The notes under the pieces were generated by a model. That model saw only the letters and a program-made list of their open reading frames with translations, was not told the origin of the DNA and did not search any database. Position numbers and translations under genes: made by a program. Positions 45,214 through 53,378 of a stretch of 64,000 nt of DNA are shown here, piece after piece. Origin of the DNA: Dinoroseobacter sp039192165 (GTDB lineage: Bacteria > Pseudomonadota > Alphaproteobacteria > Rhodobacterales > Rhodobacteraceae). The number at the start of each line of letters is the position of its first letter. Position 1 is the first letter of the stretch. The stretch lies in assembly GCA_039192165.1 (NCBI GenBank), contig JBCCXD010000010.1, forward strand, positions 48,609 through 112,608. The letters are read 5' to 3'.

Positions 45214-46100
45214 CGAAGTCTGCGGGTCTCGGCCAAGATCCAGTCTCTGAATACGCGAACTGGGGCAGGCGGTCGACGCGTTTCGGGATAAACCACGTAG
45301 TATCCTGCGCCGCTCGCGACAGGAGGCCCGAACGGAAGATAAAGCCGGCCGTTTGACAGGTATTCCTCAATCATAAAGACAGGAACGACCGCCAGGCCAA
45401 TCCCGGACAATGCGGCTTCTATGACCATAGTGGTCTGCGAAAATCGCGGCCCTGAAATCGGTCCTTGATGCTCTATGTCTTTCGCCGCCATCCAGCGAAG
45501 CCATGAATCCGGTCGGTGCGCGTTTTGTATCTTCGGGTACTTTTGGTGATCCGAAAGCATGAGTTTCTCGCTTTTGGCAACAAGCCCCGGAGATGCCACG
45601 ACGGCGACGAGCTCTGAGATCAGTTTGTAGGACACAGCATCTCGCCACGCCCCTTGTCCGCGAATAACAGCCACGTCAGGCCCTTTGGCAAAGTCCACGT
45701 CGCCGCGCAGCGGTATGACGTTGAAGGTCTGTAAAGGATGCTCCTCCATGAACAATTTCATGCGAGGGACAAGCCAACGGCTCGCAAAGCTATCTTGGAC
45801 GCCAATCTGCAGTGCGTCCGCCGAGCGGCTGCCGCGGATAACGTCCATCGACGCATCCTCCAGCTGGTCCAGGATATCTGAAACCGAGTCGGCGAATTCT
45901 TCGCCCGCGTGGGTAAGAACGAGGCGGGGACCAAACCGTTCGAACAAGTCGACCCCCAACAGAGCTTCAAGATTTGATACCTGGCGGCTCACGCCGCTTT
46001 GTGTGCGCCCAAGTTCTTCGCCGGCGCGCGTAAAGCTGAGTGTGGAGGCCGACGCCTCGAAAGCTTGCAAAGCGGACAGAGATGGGATGTAGCGGCGCAT
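45210..46100 (-). CDS. LysR-family regulator (GcvA-like)
   Basis: About 296 residues. N-terminal HTH (SLSALQAFEASASTLSFTRAGEELGRTQSGVSRQVSNLE in sequence) and a GcvA-type effector domain with QIGVQDSFASRWLVPRM and ALSGIGLAVVPVFMIEEYL. The start ATG 46100 gives the usual N-terminus (MRRYIPSLSALQAFEA); upstream in-frame starts reach 46181. It is convergent with the DadA-like gene and divergent from an Lrp gene, so it probably controls this catabolic module. Confidence 0.9.
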   Translation of the reverse strand: MRRYIPSLSALQAFEASASTLSFTRAGEELGRTQSGVSRQVSNLEALLGVDLFERFGPRLVLTHAGEEFADSVSDILDQLEDASMDVIRGSRSADALQIGVQDSFASRWLVPRMKLFMEEHPLQTFNVIPLRGDVDFAKGPDVAVIRGQGAWRDAVSYKLISELVAVVASPGLVAKSEKLMLSDHQKYPKIQNAHRPDSWLRWMAAKDIEHQGPISGPRFSQTTMVIEAALSGIGLAVVPVFMIEEYLSNGRLYLPFGPPVASGAGYYVVYPETRRPPAPVRVFRDWILAETRRLR

Positions 46101-46193
46101 ATCATGACTTTTATGCATGATGATCTTAAAAAACAGCATTTTTTTCATATTTGATTCTCGGATTACCCTTGGGGCAATCAACAGGGGGCTAAG

Positions 46194-46670
46194 ATGCGAA
46201 AGCTGGATGCAATAGACCGGAATCTGCTGGCGCTTTTACAAGACGATGCCCGTCTTGCGACATCTGAATTGGCACGCCGCGTGGGAACCGCCAGGACAAC
46301 GGTAAGTGAACGGGTCGCGCGCCTTGAGCGCGAAGGACGTATTCTTGGTTACACTGCGCTGGTTGCAGAAGAAGCAGAGGTTCTTGAAACCCGGGCTCTC
46401 CTCAACCTAACCTGCGACAGAGCATGCTGCCGAACGATCGTTGCCGCGCTCCAAAGGTTTCCAGAAATTGAGGAATGTCTTTCAGTTACAGGTGGCTACG
46501 ATCTGATGTGCATGGTGCGCACGCCGCACCAGGAAGATCTTGACGCGCTGGTGGATGACATCTCGGTCCTGCCGGGCGTGAATTCCGTCGACACAACAAT
46601 TGCGTTGGCAAGCAAATTCAGACGCCAAAGATCGGTCTCGGCGGTGCCACAGCTTCAGGTCGTCTGTTAA
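46194..46670 (+). CDS. Lrp/AsnC-family regulator
   Basis: A 158-residue regulator with an N-terminal HTH (LDAIDRNLLALLQDDARLATSELARRVGTARTTVSERVARLE across residues 3-43) and a RAM effector domain (TGGYDLMCMVRTPHQEDLDALVDDI). AGGGGG precedes the ATG. These proteins sense amino acids, in keeping with the oxidase, racemase and transporter genes around it. Its last 4 bp overlap the convergent racemase gene. A Cys cluster (CDRACC) in the linker is unusual. Confidence 0.92.
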   Translation: MRKLDAIDRNLLALLQDDARLATSELARRVGTARTTVSERVARLEREGRILGYTALVAEEAEVLETRALLNLTCDRACCRTIVAALQRFPEIEECLSVTGGYDLMCMVRTPHQEDLDALVDDISVLPGVNSVDTTIALASKFRRQRSVSAVPQLQVVC

Positions 46671-47335
46671 GCGCTCATAAGCCATGTCGCTGCATCTAGG
46701 ATTGTAAAAACCGGTACGCCAAGCTCCTCACGCAGGATGGGCGCATAAGGCGGCAGATTTCCGCATTCGAGGATTAGTGCGGAAAGAGGGGCCTGAGCAG
46801 CAATGGACTGAGCCTCTTGCAGGACAAGTTGCGCGATCAATTTGTATGAAAAAGCATTGGGTTGATGTGACTTTGGCGCAAGAAACGTGTCCCGAAATGC
46901 CGCGTGGTGTTCCATGCCACCAACGTCCGCCGCCTTTATACCTACAGCCTTCAGCGTCCTTGCCCCCAGAGCGTGCTCGGAGGCGGTCAGAACCCCTACG
47001 CGTCCAGGGCAAATGCTTTGCACCAGCGGATACATGGACAGAGGCGAAAGCATAACCGGAACGCGGACCGCCTGCGCAACGCGGTCCTGAGCATGGACCA
47101 AAAATCCGCATGTCGATACAAGCGCGGAAGCTCCTCCGGCTTCAAGCTCTTGGGCAGTGCGCACAAAAGCGTCCACCATGTCCTCAGGCAACGGCTGATC
47201 AGAAACAACGCGCGCGGCCTCGGCGTGTTTTACGACGGCGATCTTGGCGTCAAATGGATAGCTTCCGGGATTTCCCGCGTCCCCAACGATCCGTGGAAAG
47301 GCAGTATCAAGTGATAGAATGCCAAGATGGGCCAT
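46667..47335 (-). CDS. Asp/Glu/hydantoin racemase-family protein
   Basis: About 222 residues. The two catalytic Cys positions of the family are in VSTCGFL and LILECGNLPPY. Members racemise or isomerise amino acids, hydantoins or maleate. ATG 47335 (MAHLGILSLDTAFPR) starts the first strand; an upstream in-frame start at 47380 adds Cys-rich, unconserved residues. It sits between the Lrp gene and a divergent TRAP transporter, so it may interconvert enantiomers of the imported compound. Confidence 0.82.
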   Translation of the reverse strand: MAHLGILSLDTAFPRIVGDAGNPGSYPFDAKIAVVKHAEAARVVSDQPLPEDMVDAFVRTAQELEAGGASALVSTCGFLVHAQDRVAQAVRVPVMLSPLSMYPLVQSICPGRVGVLTASEHALGARTLKAVGIKAADVGGMEHHAAFRDTFLAPKSHQPNAFSYKLIAQLVLQEAQSIAAQAPLSALILECGNLPPYAPILREELGVPVFTILDAATWLMSA

Positions 47336-47492
47336 GGGCGAATACGTATCGCACCTCGTGCACGGACGTAAATCCAGCACGATATCCCGACCGTCAGATT
47401 CACGGCTCGCTGCAATATACCGTCATTTTGCTACTGTCCTTTTTAACCAGACGCGGAGACGATTAAACTCAGCCATTATTAGGGAGTTCACT

Positions 47493-48467
47493 ATGAAAAT
47501 GAACGCAGTACTCGCGACGAGTGTCGCAATGGTTTTCTCAGCAAACGCTGCGCTGGCCGAAAAATGGGATATGGCGCTGGCATACTCCGCCACGAACTAT
47601 CATTCCGAGATTGCCGCCGAATTTGCGGCAGAAGTTACAGCCAACTCCGACCTGGAGATTGTCACCCACCCAGGTGGGTCCCTCTTTGGCGGGTCGGAGA
47701 TTTTTGGCGCTGTCCGAAAAGGCCTCGCGCCGATCGGTGAACGTCTCATTTCGGCGCTTGGGAACGATGACGCAATCTACGAGGTCGACAGCGTGCCTTT
47801 CCTGGCGTCCGGGTTCTCCGACGCCAAGACCCTTTATGAAGTGTCTAAACCCGCTTTGATAGAGACCCTGGAAGAGGCGCGTTTGCACTTCCTTTACTCG
47901 TGCCCCTGGCCGCCACAGGGTTTCTATTCCGTTCAATCCGCCGAGAGCCTTGACGATGTTGCTGGTTTGAAGTTCCGAGCCTACAACGCGACAACTTCGA
48001 AGATGGCCGAGGGCCTGGGCATGGTGCCGACGAAGATCGAAGCGGCGGAACTCGCCCAAGCCTTCGCGACCGGTGTCGCGCAGTCGATGATTTCCTCTGG
48101 ATCGACGGGCTACGATCGCAAACTCTGGGAGCACGTGGATTACTACTACGACGTGAAAGCTTGGCTGCCGCGCAACATGGTGATCGTGAATGGCAGAGCC
48201 TGGAACGGATTGGACGACGCGACAAAGGCCGCGATCGAGACCGCAGCCGCGAATGCGGAAGAAAAGTGCTGGGCAAAAGCCGAAGAACTGGACAGCTGGT
48301 ATGTTGAGCAGTTTACCGCAAACGGCATGACCGTAGGGACCCTCAACGACGATATGCAATCCGAGTTCAAGCGCGTTGGTGCAGAGCTCCGCGATGCATG
48401 GCTCGAGCGGGCCGGTGAAAAGGGTCAGGCCGTTCTAGACGCATTTGCCGCTGAGCAAGGCTCCTAA
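47493..48467 (+). CDS. TRAP transporter substrate-binding protein (DctP family)
   Basis: A 324-residue periplasmic binding protein. Signal peptide 1-22 (MKMNAVLATSVAMVFSANAALA-EK). Family features: THPGGSLFGGSEIFGAVRKG, the ligand-carboxylate Arg in LKFRAYNATTSKMAEGLGM, AELAQAFATGVAQSMISSG. AGGGAG precedes ATG 47493. It captures an organic acid or zwitterion and hands it to the DctQM permease encoded next. The ligand is not deducible, but the neighbouring genes suggest an amino-acid-like compound. Confidence 0.93.
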   Translation: MKMNAVLATSVAMVFSANAALAEKWDMALAYSATNYHSEIAAEFAAEVTANSDLEIVTHPGGSLFGGSEIFGAVRKGLAPIGERLISALGNDDAIYEVDSVPFLASGFSDAKTLYEVSKPALIETLEEARLHFLYSCPWPPQGFYSVQSAESLDDVAGLKFRAYNATTSKMAEGLGMVPTKIEAAELAQAFATGVAQSMISSGSTGYDRKLWEHVDYYYDVKAWLPRNMVIVNGRAWNGLDDATKAAIETAAANAEEKCWAKAEELDSWYVEQFTANGMTVGTLNDDMQSEFKRVGAELRDAWLERAGEKGQAVLDAFAAEQGS

Positions 48468-48529
48468 GCCCGACTGGCGCGGTCTTCTCGCTCCCAGAGA
48501 CCGCGCCGCTTACCCAAAAGGAAAAGTTC

Positions 48530-49057
48530 ATGCGCCAGCTTTCGCGGATCATGGATGGTGTCTATAAAATCGGGGCGTTCGCGTCCGGAGCTCTGCTTAT
48601 TCTCCTGTGCGCTCTGGTGTTGTACTCGATTTTGGCACGAGCATTTGGCCTCTACGCAGGGGGCGCGACCGACTTTGCTGGCTACGTTATGGCCACAAGC
48701 ACCTTCCTTGCATTGGCCTACACGTTTCGGTCCAACGGCCATATCCGCGTTCAGCTTCTCATACAGAGATTGGGCTCGTCCTCGCGCAGGGGTGTGGAAA
48801 TTTTCTGCCTCGGATTCATGGCCTGCGTCGCGACCTATCTTGGCTTCTACATGGTCCGGTTGGCCTATGACAGCTACGACTTCGGTGAGCGCAGCGAGGG
48901 GGCAGACGCGGTCCTTTTGTGGATACCACAAACGCCGGTTGCGATAGGCGCGAGCCTCCTTGCAATCGCCACCATCCATTCATTTCTTCAGGCGCTCTTC
49001 GATTACGACTCGATAAACCCTGAAACTGCAGGGTACGAAGGGCCGAACGAAGTATGA
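48530..49057 (+). CDS. TRAP transporter small permease (DctQ)
   Basis: A 175-residue membrane protein with four hydrophobic segments (about 18-40, 50-70, 88-112, 138-160) and the DctQ-like LALAYTFRSNGHIRVQLLIQRLG region. It overlaps the DctM gene by 4 bp (ATGA) and follows the binding-protein gene by 62 bp. It is needed with DctM for sodium-driven uptake. Confidence 0.92.
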   Translation: MRQLSRIMDGVYKIGAFASGALLILLCALVLYSILARAFGLYAGGATDFAGYVMATSTFLALAYTFRSNGHIRVQLLIQRLGSSSRRGVEIFCLGFMACVATYLGFYMVRLAYDSYDFGERSEGADAVLLWIPQTPVAIGASLLAIATIHSFLQALFDYDSINPETAGYEGPNEV

Positions 49058-50352
49058 CTGAAACAGTCTCCATTATCGTTTTCCTTTCCACCCTGTTCAT
49101 TTGTCTTGGGCTGGGCGTCTGGGTCGGCGCGGCGCTTCTGGCGACCGCAATCGTGGGAATGGCGTTGTTCACCTCGGCACCGATCGGCGATTCCATGGCC
49201 GTTACAATCTGGGGAGAGCAATCAAGCTGGACCCTGACGGCTTTGCCCCTTTTCATCTGGATGGGAGAAATCTTGTTCAGAACGAAACTTTCGGAAACGC
49301 TCTTCAAGGGTTTGGCCCCGTTTATGAAAGGTCTCCCCGGTTCCTTGCTACATGTGAATATCGGAGCTTCTGCCGTCTTTGCAGCGATCTCGGGCTCATC
49401 AGCTGCCACTGTCGCGACTGTAGGTAAGATGTCGATCCCCGAGCTCCGAGCGCGAAAATACCCAGAACACATGATAATCGGCACGTTGTCCGGAGCCGGG
49501 ACGCTGGGTCTTTTGATACCGCCCTCGATTTCAATGATAATCTTCGGTGTCACGGTGAATGAGAGTATCTCAAAGCTGTTCATGGCAGCGATGATCCCGG
49601 GCCTCTACCTGGCGCTCTTGTTCATGGCCTACGTAGCCTGTTGGTCGATTATCAATCGCGGCAGCTTTAATCCCATCCAGGATGTGGATGTATCGAGTCT
49701 GGGCAGGAAGCTCGCAGATCTCCTGCCCGTGCTGCTTCTGATTGGTGCGGTTATCGGCTCGATCTATTCGGGCGTGGCGACTGCAACCGAAGCCGCAGCT
49801 CTTGGAGTGGTCGGGGCTCTGCTGCTTTCTGTTCTTCAGCGCAGTCTCACCTGGTCGAGTTTTCAGGAAAGTGTCCTCGGCTCGGTCAGAACGACCGCAA
49901 TGATCATGCTCATCTTGATGGGAGCAGGGTTTCTTAGTCTGGCAATGGGGTTCACCGGAATTCCCAAAGCTCTTGCCGAGGTTATAGCCAACTGGCAGCC
50001 ATCGCCGCTGGCCCTCATCGCGATCCTGACCGTCTTTTACATCATACTGGGCATGTTCCTCGATGGACTGTCCTCCATCGTTCTGACGATGGCCGTCATC
50101 GAGCCAATGGTGCGCGCAGCGGGCTTCGACATGCTCTGGTTCGGCGTATATCTGATGATTGTGGTGGAGATGGCGCAAATCACTCCTCCGATTGGCTTCA
50201 ATCTCTTTGTTCTTCAAGGCATGACCGGCAAGGACATTGGCTTCATATCCAAGGCGTCGTTTCCGATGTTCCTTGTGATGTGCCTTTTTGTCGTGATCCT
50301 TGTGTTGTTTCCCGGGCTTGCAACTTGGCTGCCGGAAGTCTTGAGCAGGTAG
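49054..50352 (+). CDS. TRAP transporter large permease (DctM)
   Basis: A 432-residue polytopic protein with about 11-12 membrane segments. DctM signatures: GSSAATVATVGKMSIPEL, GTLSGAGTLGLLIPPSISMIIFG in two parts, SGVATATEAAALGVVGALL and MAQITPPIGFNLFVLQGM. It forms the sodium-coupled transport channel. Translationally coupled to dctQ. Confidence 0.94.
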   Translation: MTETVSIIVFLSTLFICLGLGVWVGAALLATAIVGMALFTSAPIGDSMAVTIWGEQSSWTLTALPLFIWMGEILFRTKLSETLFKGLAPFMKGLPGSLLHVNIGASAVFAAISGSSAATVATVGKMSIPELRARKYPEHMIIGTLSGAGTLGLLIPPSISMIIFGVTVNESISKLFMAAMIPGLYLALLFMAYVACWSIINRGSFNPIQDVDVSSLGRKLADLLPVLLLIGAVIGSIYSGVATATEAAALGVVGALLLSVLQRSLTWSSFQESVLGSVRTTAMIMLILMGAGFLSLAMGFTGIPKALAEVIANWQPSPLALIAILTVFYIILGMFLDGLSSIVLTMAVIEPMVRAAGFDMLWFGVYLMIVVEMAQITPPIGFNLFVLQGMTGKDIGFISKASFPMFLVMCLFVVILVLFPGLATWLPEVLSR

Positions 50353-50362
50353 GGAGACGACA

Positions 50363-50776
50363 ATGGCCCCGAAGATCGTCCTGGTTCTTGCTGATATTGC
50401 GCACAAGGAAAGCAGCGAGGCGGCTTTGCGATATGCTGCCACCACATTCCCGAAAGCTGAACTTCACGTGGCTTATGTGATGCCCTACGGCTTTTACAGC
50501 TACGTCGAACCCTATGTCTCAGACGAAAGCCAGAAAGCTGCAAGCGCTCGCGCAAAAGAAGAACTTGCAGCCCTCGTCCAAGCTTCTGACGTTGACGCGA
50601 CTCCTCATATCCTTCGGGGCGGGATCGGCGAACAAGCCTTGCTTGCAGCGAAGTCCATAAAGGCCGATCTGATCCTGCTAAATGCGGTGCGTTCTGGCAG
50701 TTCGCTCTCCACTCTCGGAACGCACGCGGCCCAAATTGCACGTCATGCCGAGGCCAGCGTCCTGCTTCATCGATAA
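50363..50776 (+). CDS. Universal stress protein family (UspA-like)
   Basis: A 137-residue Usp-fold protein (VLVLADIAHKESSEAALRYA start; ILLNAVRSGSSLSTLGTHAAQIARHAEASVLLHR end with the nucleotide-binding G-x-S/T type loop). It begins 10 bp after dctM. A Usp protein (TeaD) accompanies the ectoine TRAP transporter of Halomonas and affects its activity, so a similar regulatory role on this transporter is likely. Confidence 0.88.
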   Translation: MAPKIVLVLADIAHKESSEAALRYAATTFPKAELHVAYVMPYGFYSYVEPYVSDESQKAASARAKEELAALVQASDVDATPHILRGGIGEQALLAAKSIKADLILLNAVRSGSSLSTLGTHAAQIARHAEASVLLHR

Positions 50777-50851
50777 GCCCCAGCCAGTCTAACCCAGAAG
50801 CACGAGAAAGCCCCAAACATACGTTTGAAGCTTTCGTTGGTATTTACCGAG

Positions 50852-52345
50852 TTAAATGTCGAACTTGACGCCCTGGGCCAGCGGCAGATCGGCAGAGTAG
50901 TTGATCGTGTTTGTCTGACGGCGCATGTAGGATTTCCAGGCGTCGGATCCGCTTTCGCGGCCACCGCCTGTTTCCTTCTCGCCGCCAAACGCGCCTCCGA
51001 TCTCTGCACCTGATGGGCCAATGTTCACGTTGGCGATCCCGCAATCTGATCCAGATGCCGATAGAAATTGCTCAGCTTCCCGCATATTCATTGTAAAGAT
51101 GCAGGAAGACAGCCCTTGAGGGACACCATTGTGCAATGCGATGGCCTCAGAGAAGTCTTCATACCCCATAACGTACAGAATGGGTGCAAAGGTTTCTGTT
51201 TTCACAGTGTTGGTTTGACCTGGCATCTCGACAATCGCCGGATTGACATAGCATCCGCCCTCGACCCCTTGAGCGACGCCGCCCCCATGCACGGTCCCGC
51301 CTTCCTTTTGGGCCGCCGCCAGCATCGCTTGCATACGGTCGCTTGCCGCTTGGTCGATCAAAGGACCGATCAGCGTGCCATCTGCCCTCGGGTCGCCGAT
51401 TGGTAAACTTGCATAGGCGGTGGTCAACTTCGCGACGAGGTCATCTTTTATTGAATTGTGCACTATCAGTCGCCGCAGTGTTGTGCATCGCTGCCCGGCT
51501 GTTCCCACGGCAGAAAAAACGATCGCACGTACTGCCATTTCGATATCCGCAGATGGCGCAACGATCATGCCGTTATTGCCACCAAGTTCAAGAATGGGAC
51601 GGCCCCAACGGGCTGTGACCTTTGGACCGACGCTGCTGCCCATGCGGGTCGAGCCCGTCGCGCTCAAAATAGGCACCTCGTGGGACGCAACGAGCGCTTC
51701 GCCAATTTCTGGGCCCCCGATAACAAGTTGCACAAGACCCTCCGGCGCCGCGCCGAACCGCGCGATTGCGCGCTCCATGATTTTCATCGTTGCCATCGCA
51801 GAGAGCGGTGTCTTTTCAGAGGGTTTCCAGATAACCGGGTTTCCGCAAATAAGCGCCAGTGCGGTATTCCACGACCAAACGGCCACGGGGAAGTTAAACG
51901 CCGTAATGACCCCGCAGGGTCCCATTGGGTGCCATGTTTCCATCATGCGGTGGCCGGGGCGCTCAGACGCAATAGTCAGGCCGTACAACTGGCGCGATAA
52001 CCCAACAGCAAAGTCGCAGATGTCGATCATCTCCTGCACTTCGCCCAGACCCTCTGATACGATCTTTCCGGCCTCCAGCGTCACGACAGCTCCAAGTTCG
52101 GCTTTGGCATTGCGCAACTCTTCACCGAGAAGACGCACCAGCTCACCACGTTGCGGAGCAGGGACCGTTCGCCAAGCCTCAAACGCGGCCTGAGCCTTTG
52201 CAATCACCGTAGGCATTTCGGCCGCGGGCGTTTCTGCCAGTTGCGCAACCGTCGCGCCATCAATCGGCGATCTTACTGAGAGTGTCCCCGAGGAAAGTGT
52301 CGCGCGGTCCAGTCCTGCGGCGTTCAGCACATCTAGATGGGTCAT
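50852..52345 (-). CDS. Aldehyde dehydrogenase, probable aminoadipate-semialdehyde/piperideine-6-carboxylate dehydrogenase (ALDH7-like)
   Basis: A 497-residue ALDH. NAD-binding and catalytic motifs: FNFPVAVWSWNTALAL, SATGSTRMGSSVG, catalytic Glu in ELGGNNGMIV, catalytic Cys in GTAGQRCTTLRRL. The ELGGNN and GQRCTTLRRL forms are those of ALDH7/antiquitin, which oxidises 2-aminoadipate 6-semialdehyde (in equilibrium with piperideine-6-carboxylate) to 2-aminoadipate. It is the last gene of a tight operon with an aminotransferase and glutaryl-CoA dehydrogenase, which agrees with lysine breakdown. One base separates it from the FabD-like gene. Confidence 0.88.
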   Translation of the reverse strand: MTHLDVLNAAGLDRATLSSGTLSVRSPIDGATVAQLAETPAAEMPTVIAKAQAAFEAWRTVPAPQRGELVRLLGEELRNAKAELGAVVTLEAGKIVSEGLGEVQEMIDICDFAVGLSRQLYGLTIASERPGHRMMETWHPMGPCGVITAFNFPVAVWSWNTALALICGNPVIWKPSEKTPLSAMATMKIMERAIARFGAAPEGLVQLVIGGPEIGEALVASHEVPILSATGSTRMGSSVGPKVTARWGRPILELGGNNGMIVAPSADIEMAVRAIVFSAVGTAGQRCTTLRRLIVHNSIKDDLVAKLTTAYASLPIGDPRADGTLIGPLIDQAASDRMQAMLAAAQKEGGTVHGGGVAQGVEGGCYVNPAIVEMPGQTNTVKTETFAPILYVMGYEDFSEAIALHNGVPQGLSSCIFTMNMREAEQFLSASGSDCGIANVNIGPSGAEIGGAFGGEKETGGGRESGSDAWKSYMRRQTNTINYSADLPLAQGVKFDI

Positions 52346-52346
52346 A

Positions 52347-53378
52347 TCAGTGTCCTTTCGTGACAAGAGCGCGTTGATCCTCGCGGCCCATGGAAATGAG
52401 AAGGGGCTCGGCCTCTTGGCGCGCCTGAAAATCGGCCTTCGAAGCGATGCCTTGCCAGTTTGCAGCAATAAGCGATTGTGCAACTGCGCTGCCCAGTGTT
52501 GTGCCAGGACCGGCCAGAATGAAGACATCTGGCGCAAACTCGCGCGCTGCAACTGTGACGGCGTGGGTGAAGTCATAGGGCGCTGTAACTTGATGGCCGA
52601 ATGTATAGTCCCAGAGCCCATTCATATCGGACGCGTGCGGCCACCATATCCGGCCGCGTCCGTCGATCATGGGGATATCGGGTTGCTGGAACGCTGACAC
52701 CGAAAAATGACTGAGCGCGGCCTCGGATACCTGGGCAACGAGTGGTGAATGAAATCCAGCATGGCCCGACAGCCTCATTGGGAATCGGTCGCGCTGCGGC
52801 ACAGAGCTTTCGAAAGCCGCGAGCCCGGCGTGGTCTCCCGCTAGGACGAGTGTTCCGCCCAGATCAATTGAAAGCGTCAGAACGTGGCCGGGCCGTGTTC
52901 CGATGTCCTCCACCAGCGCGAGAAGCCGCTGCTTCTGGTCCGCGCTGGCCTGCCAGTTTGGGCCGACATGCGGATAGAGCACCTGACCGCCCATACCATG
53001 ATCCTGCATCATCTGTCCCATGGTCGTGGTGATGTTGAAGCCGTCCGCTGCGGTGACAGCTCCGGCGCAGGCAAGCGTGGTATACCAACCCATCGAGTTA
53101 CCGGTCACTGCTACGATATCGATGTCTTGGGAAATGCTCATTGCATCGCCGAGACTGGCTGCAAAAATCAGGCCCGAGGCATTGTCTCCCCGGCCATGTC
53201 GGTCCTTCGAAAAGCGGGCGGAACTATCCAGCTTGCTGAGCGTTTCGTGACCCGCGCTAGCGCGCTGCACATCAAATTCTTCCAAAAGCGCGGCATCGGG
53301 GAAGTGACGTGCAAGGGTTCCCAACTCTGTCTTGGTATAGGTGCCACGCCCCGGACAGATCAAAACAGCTGTCGTCAT
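52347..53378 (-). CDS. FabD-like acyltransferase (malonyl-CoA:ACP transacylase fold) in the lysine operon
   Basis: A 343-residue AT-fold protein. The nucleophile elbow is GNSMGW (Ser95) and the catalytic His is in GHAGFHSPLV (His210), both as in FabD. Two positions differ: the N-terminal FPGQG-type motif reads CPGRG (Arg11 for Gln), and the Arg that binds the malonyl carboxylate appears replaced (TTTMGQMMQ, Met120). So it is unlikely to be an ordinary malonyltransferase. It overlaps the E1 gene by 4 bp and lies 1 bp from the ALDH gene, so it is made with them. Its job is unknown; acyl transfer linked to 2-oxoadipate or glutaryl-CoA is a hypothesis. Confidence 0.75.
   Translation of the reverse strand: MTTAVLICPGRGTYTKTELGTLARHFPDAALLEEFDVQRASAGHETLSKLDSSARFSKDRHGRGDNASGLIFAASLGDAMSISQDIDIVAVTGNSMGWYTTLACAGAVTAADGFNITTTMGQMMQDHGMGGQVLYPHVGPNWQASADQKQRLLALVEDIGTRPGHVLTLSIDLGGTLVLAGDHAGLAAFESSVPQRDRFPMRLSGHAGFHSPLVAQVSEAALSHFSVSAFQQPDIPMIDGRGRIWWPHASDMNGLWDYTFGHQVTAPYDFTHAVTVAAREFAPDVFILAGPGTTLGSAVAQSLIAANWQGIASKADFQARQEAEPLLISMGREDQRALVTKGH

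Noticed and set aside
46101..46121. ATCATG-N9-CATGAT dyad at the LysR start
   Set aside because: It is short and AT-rich, contains the ATG-type words expected near start codons, and is not at a usual LysR box position; too weak to list.
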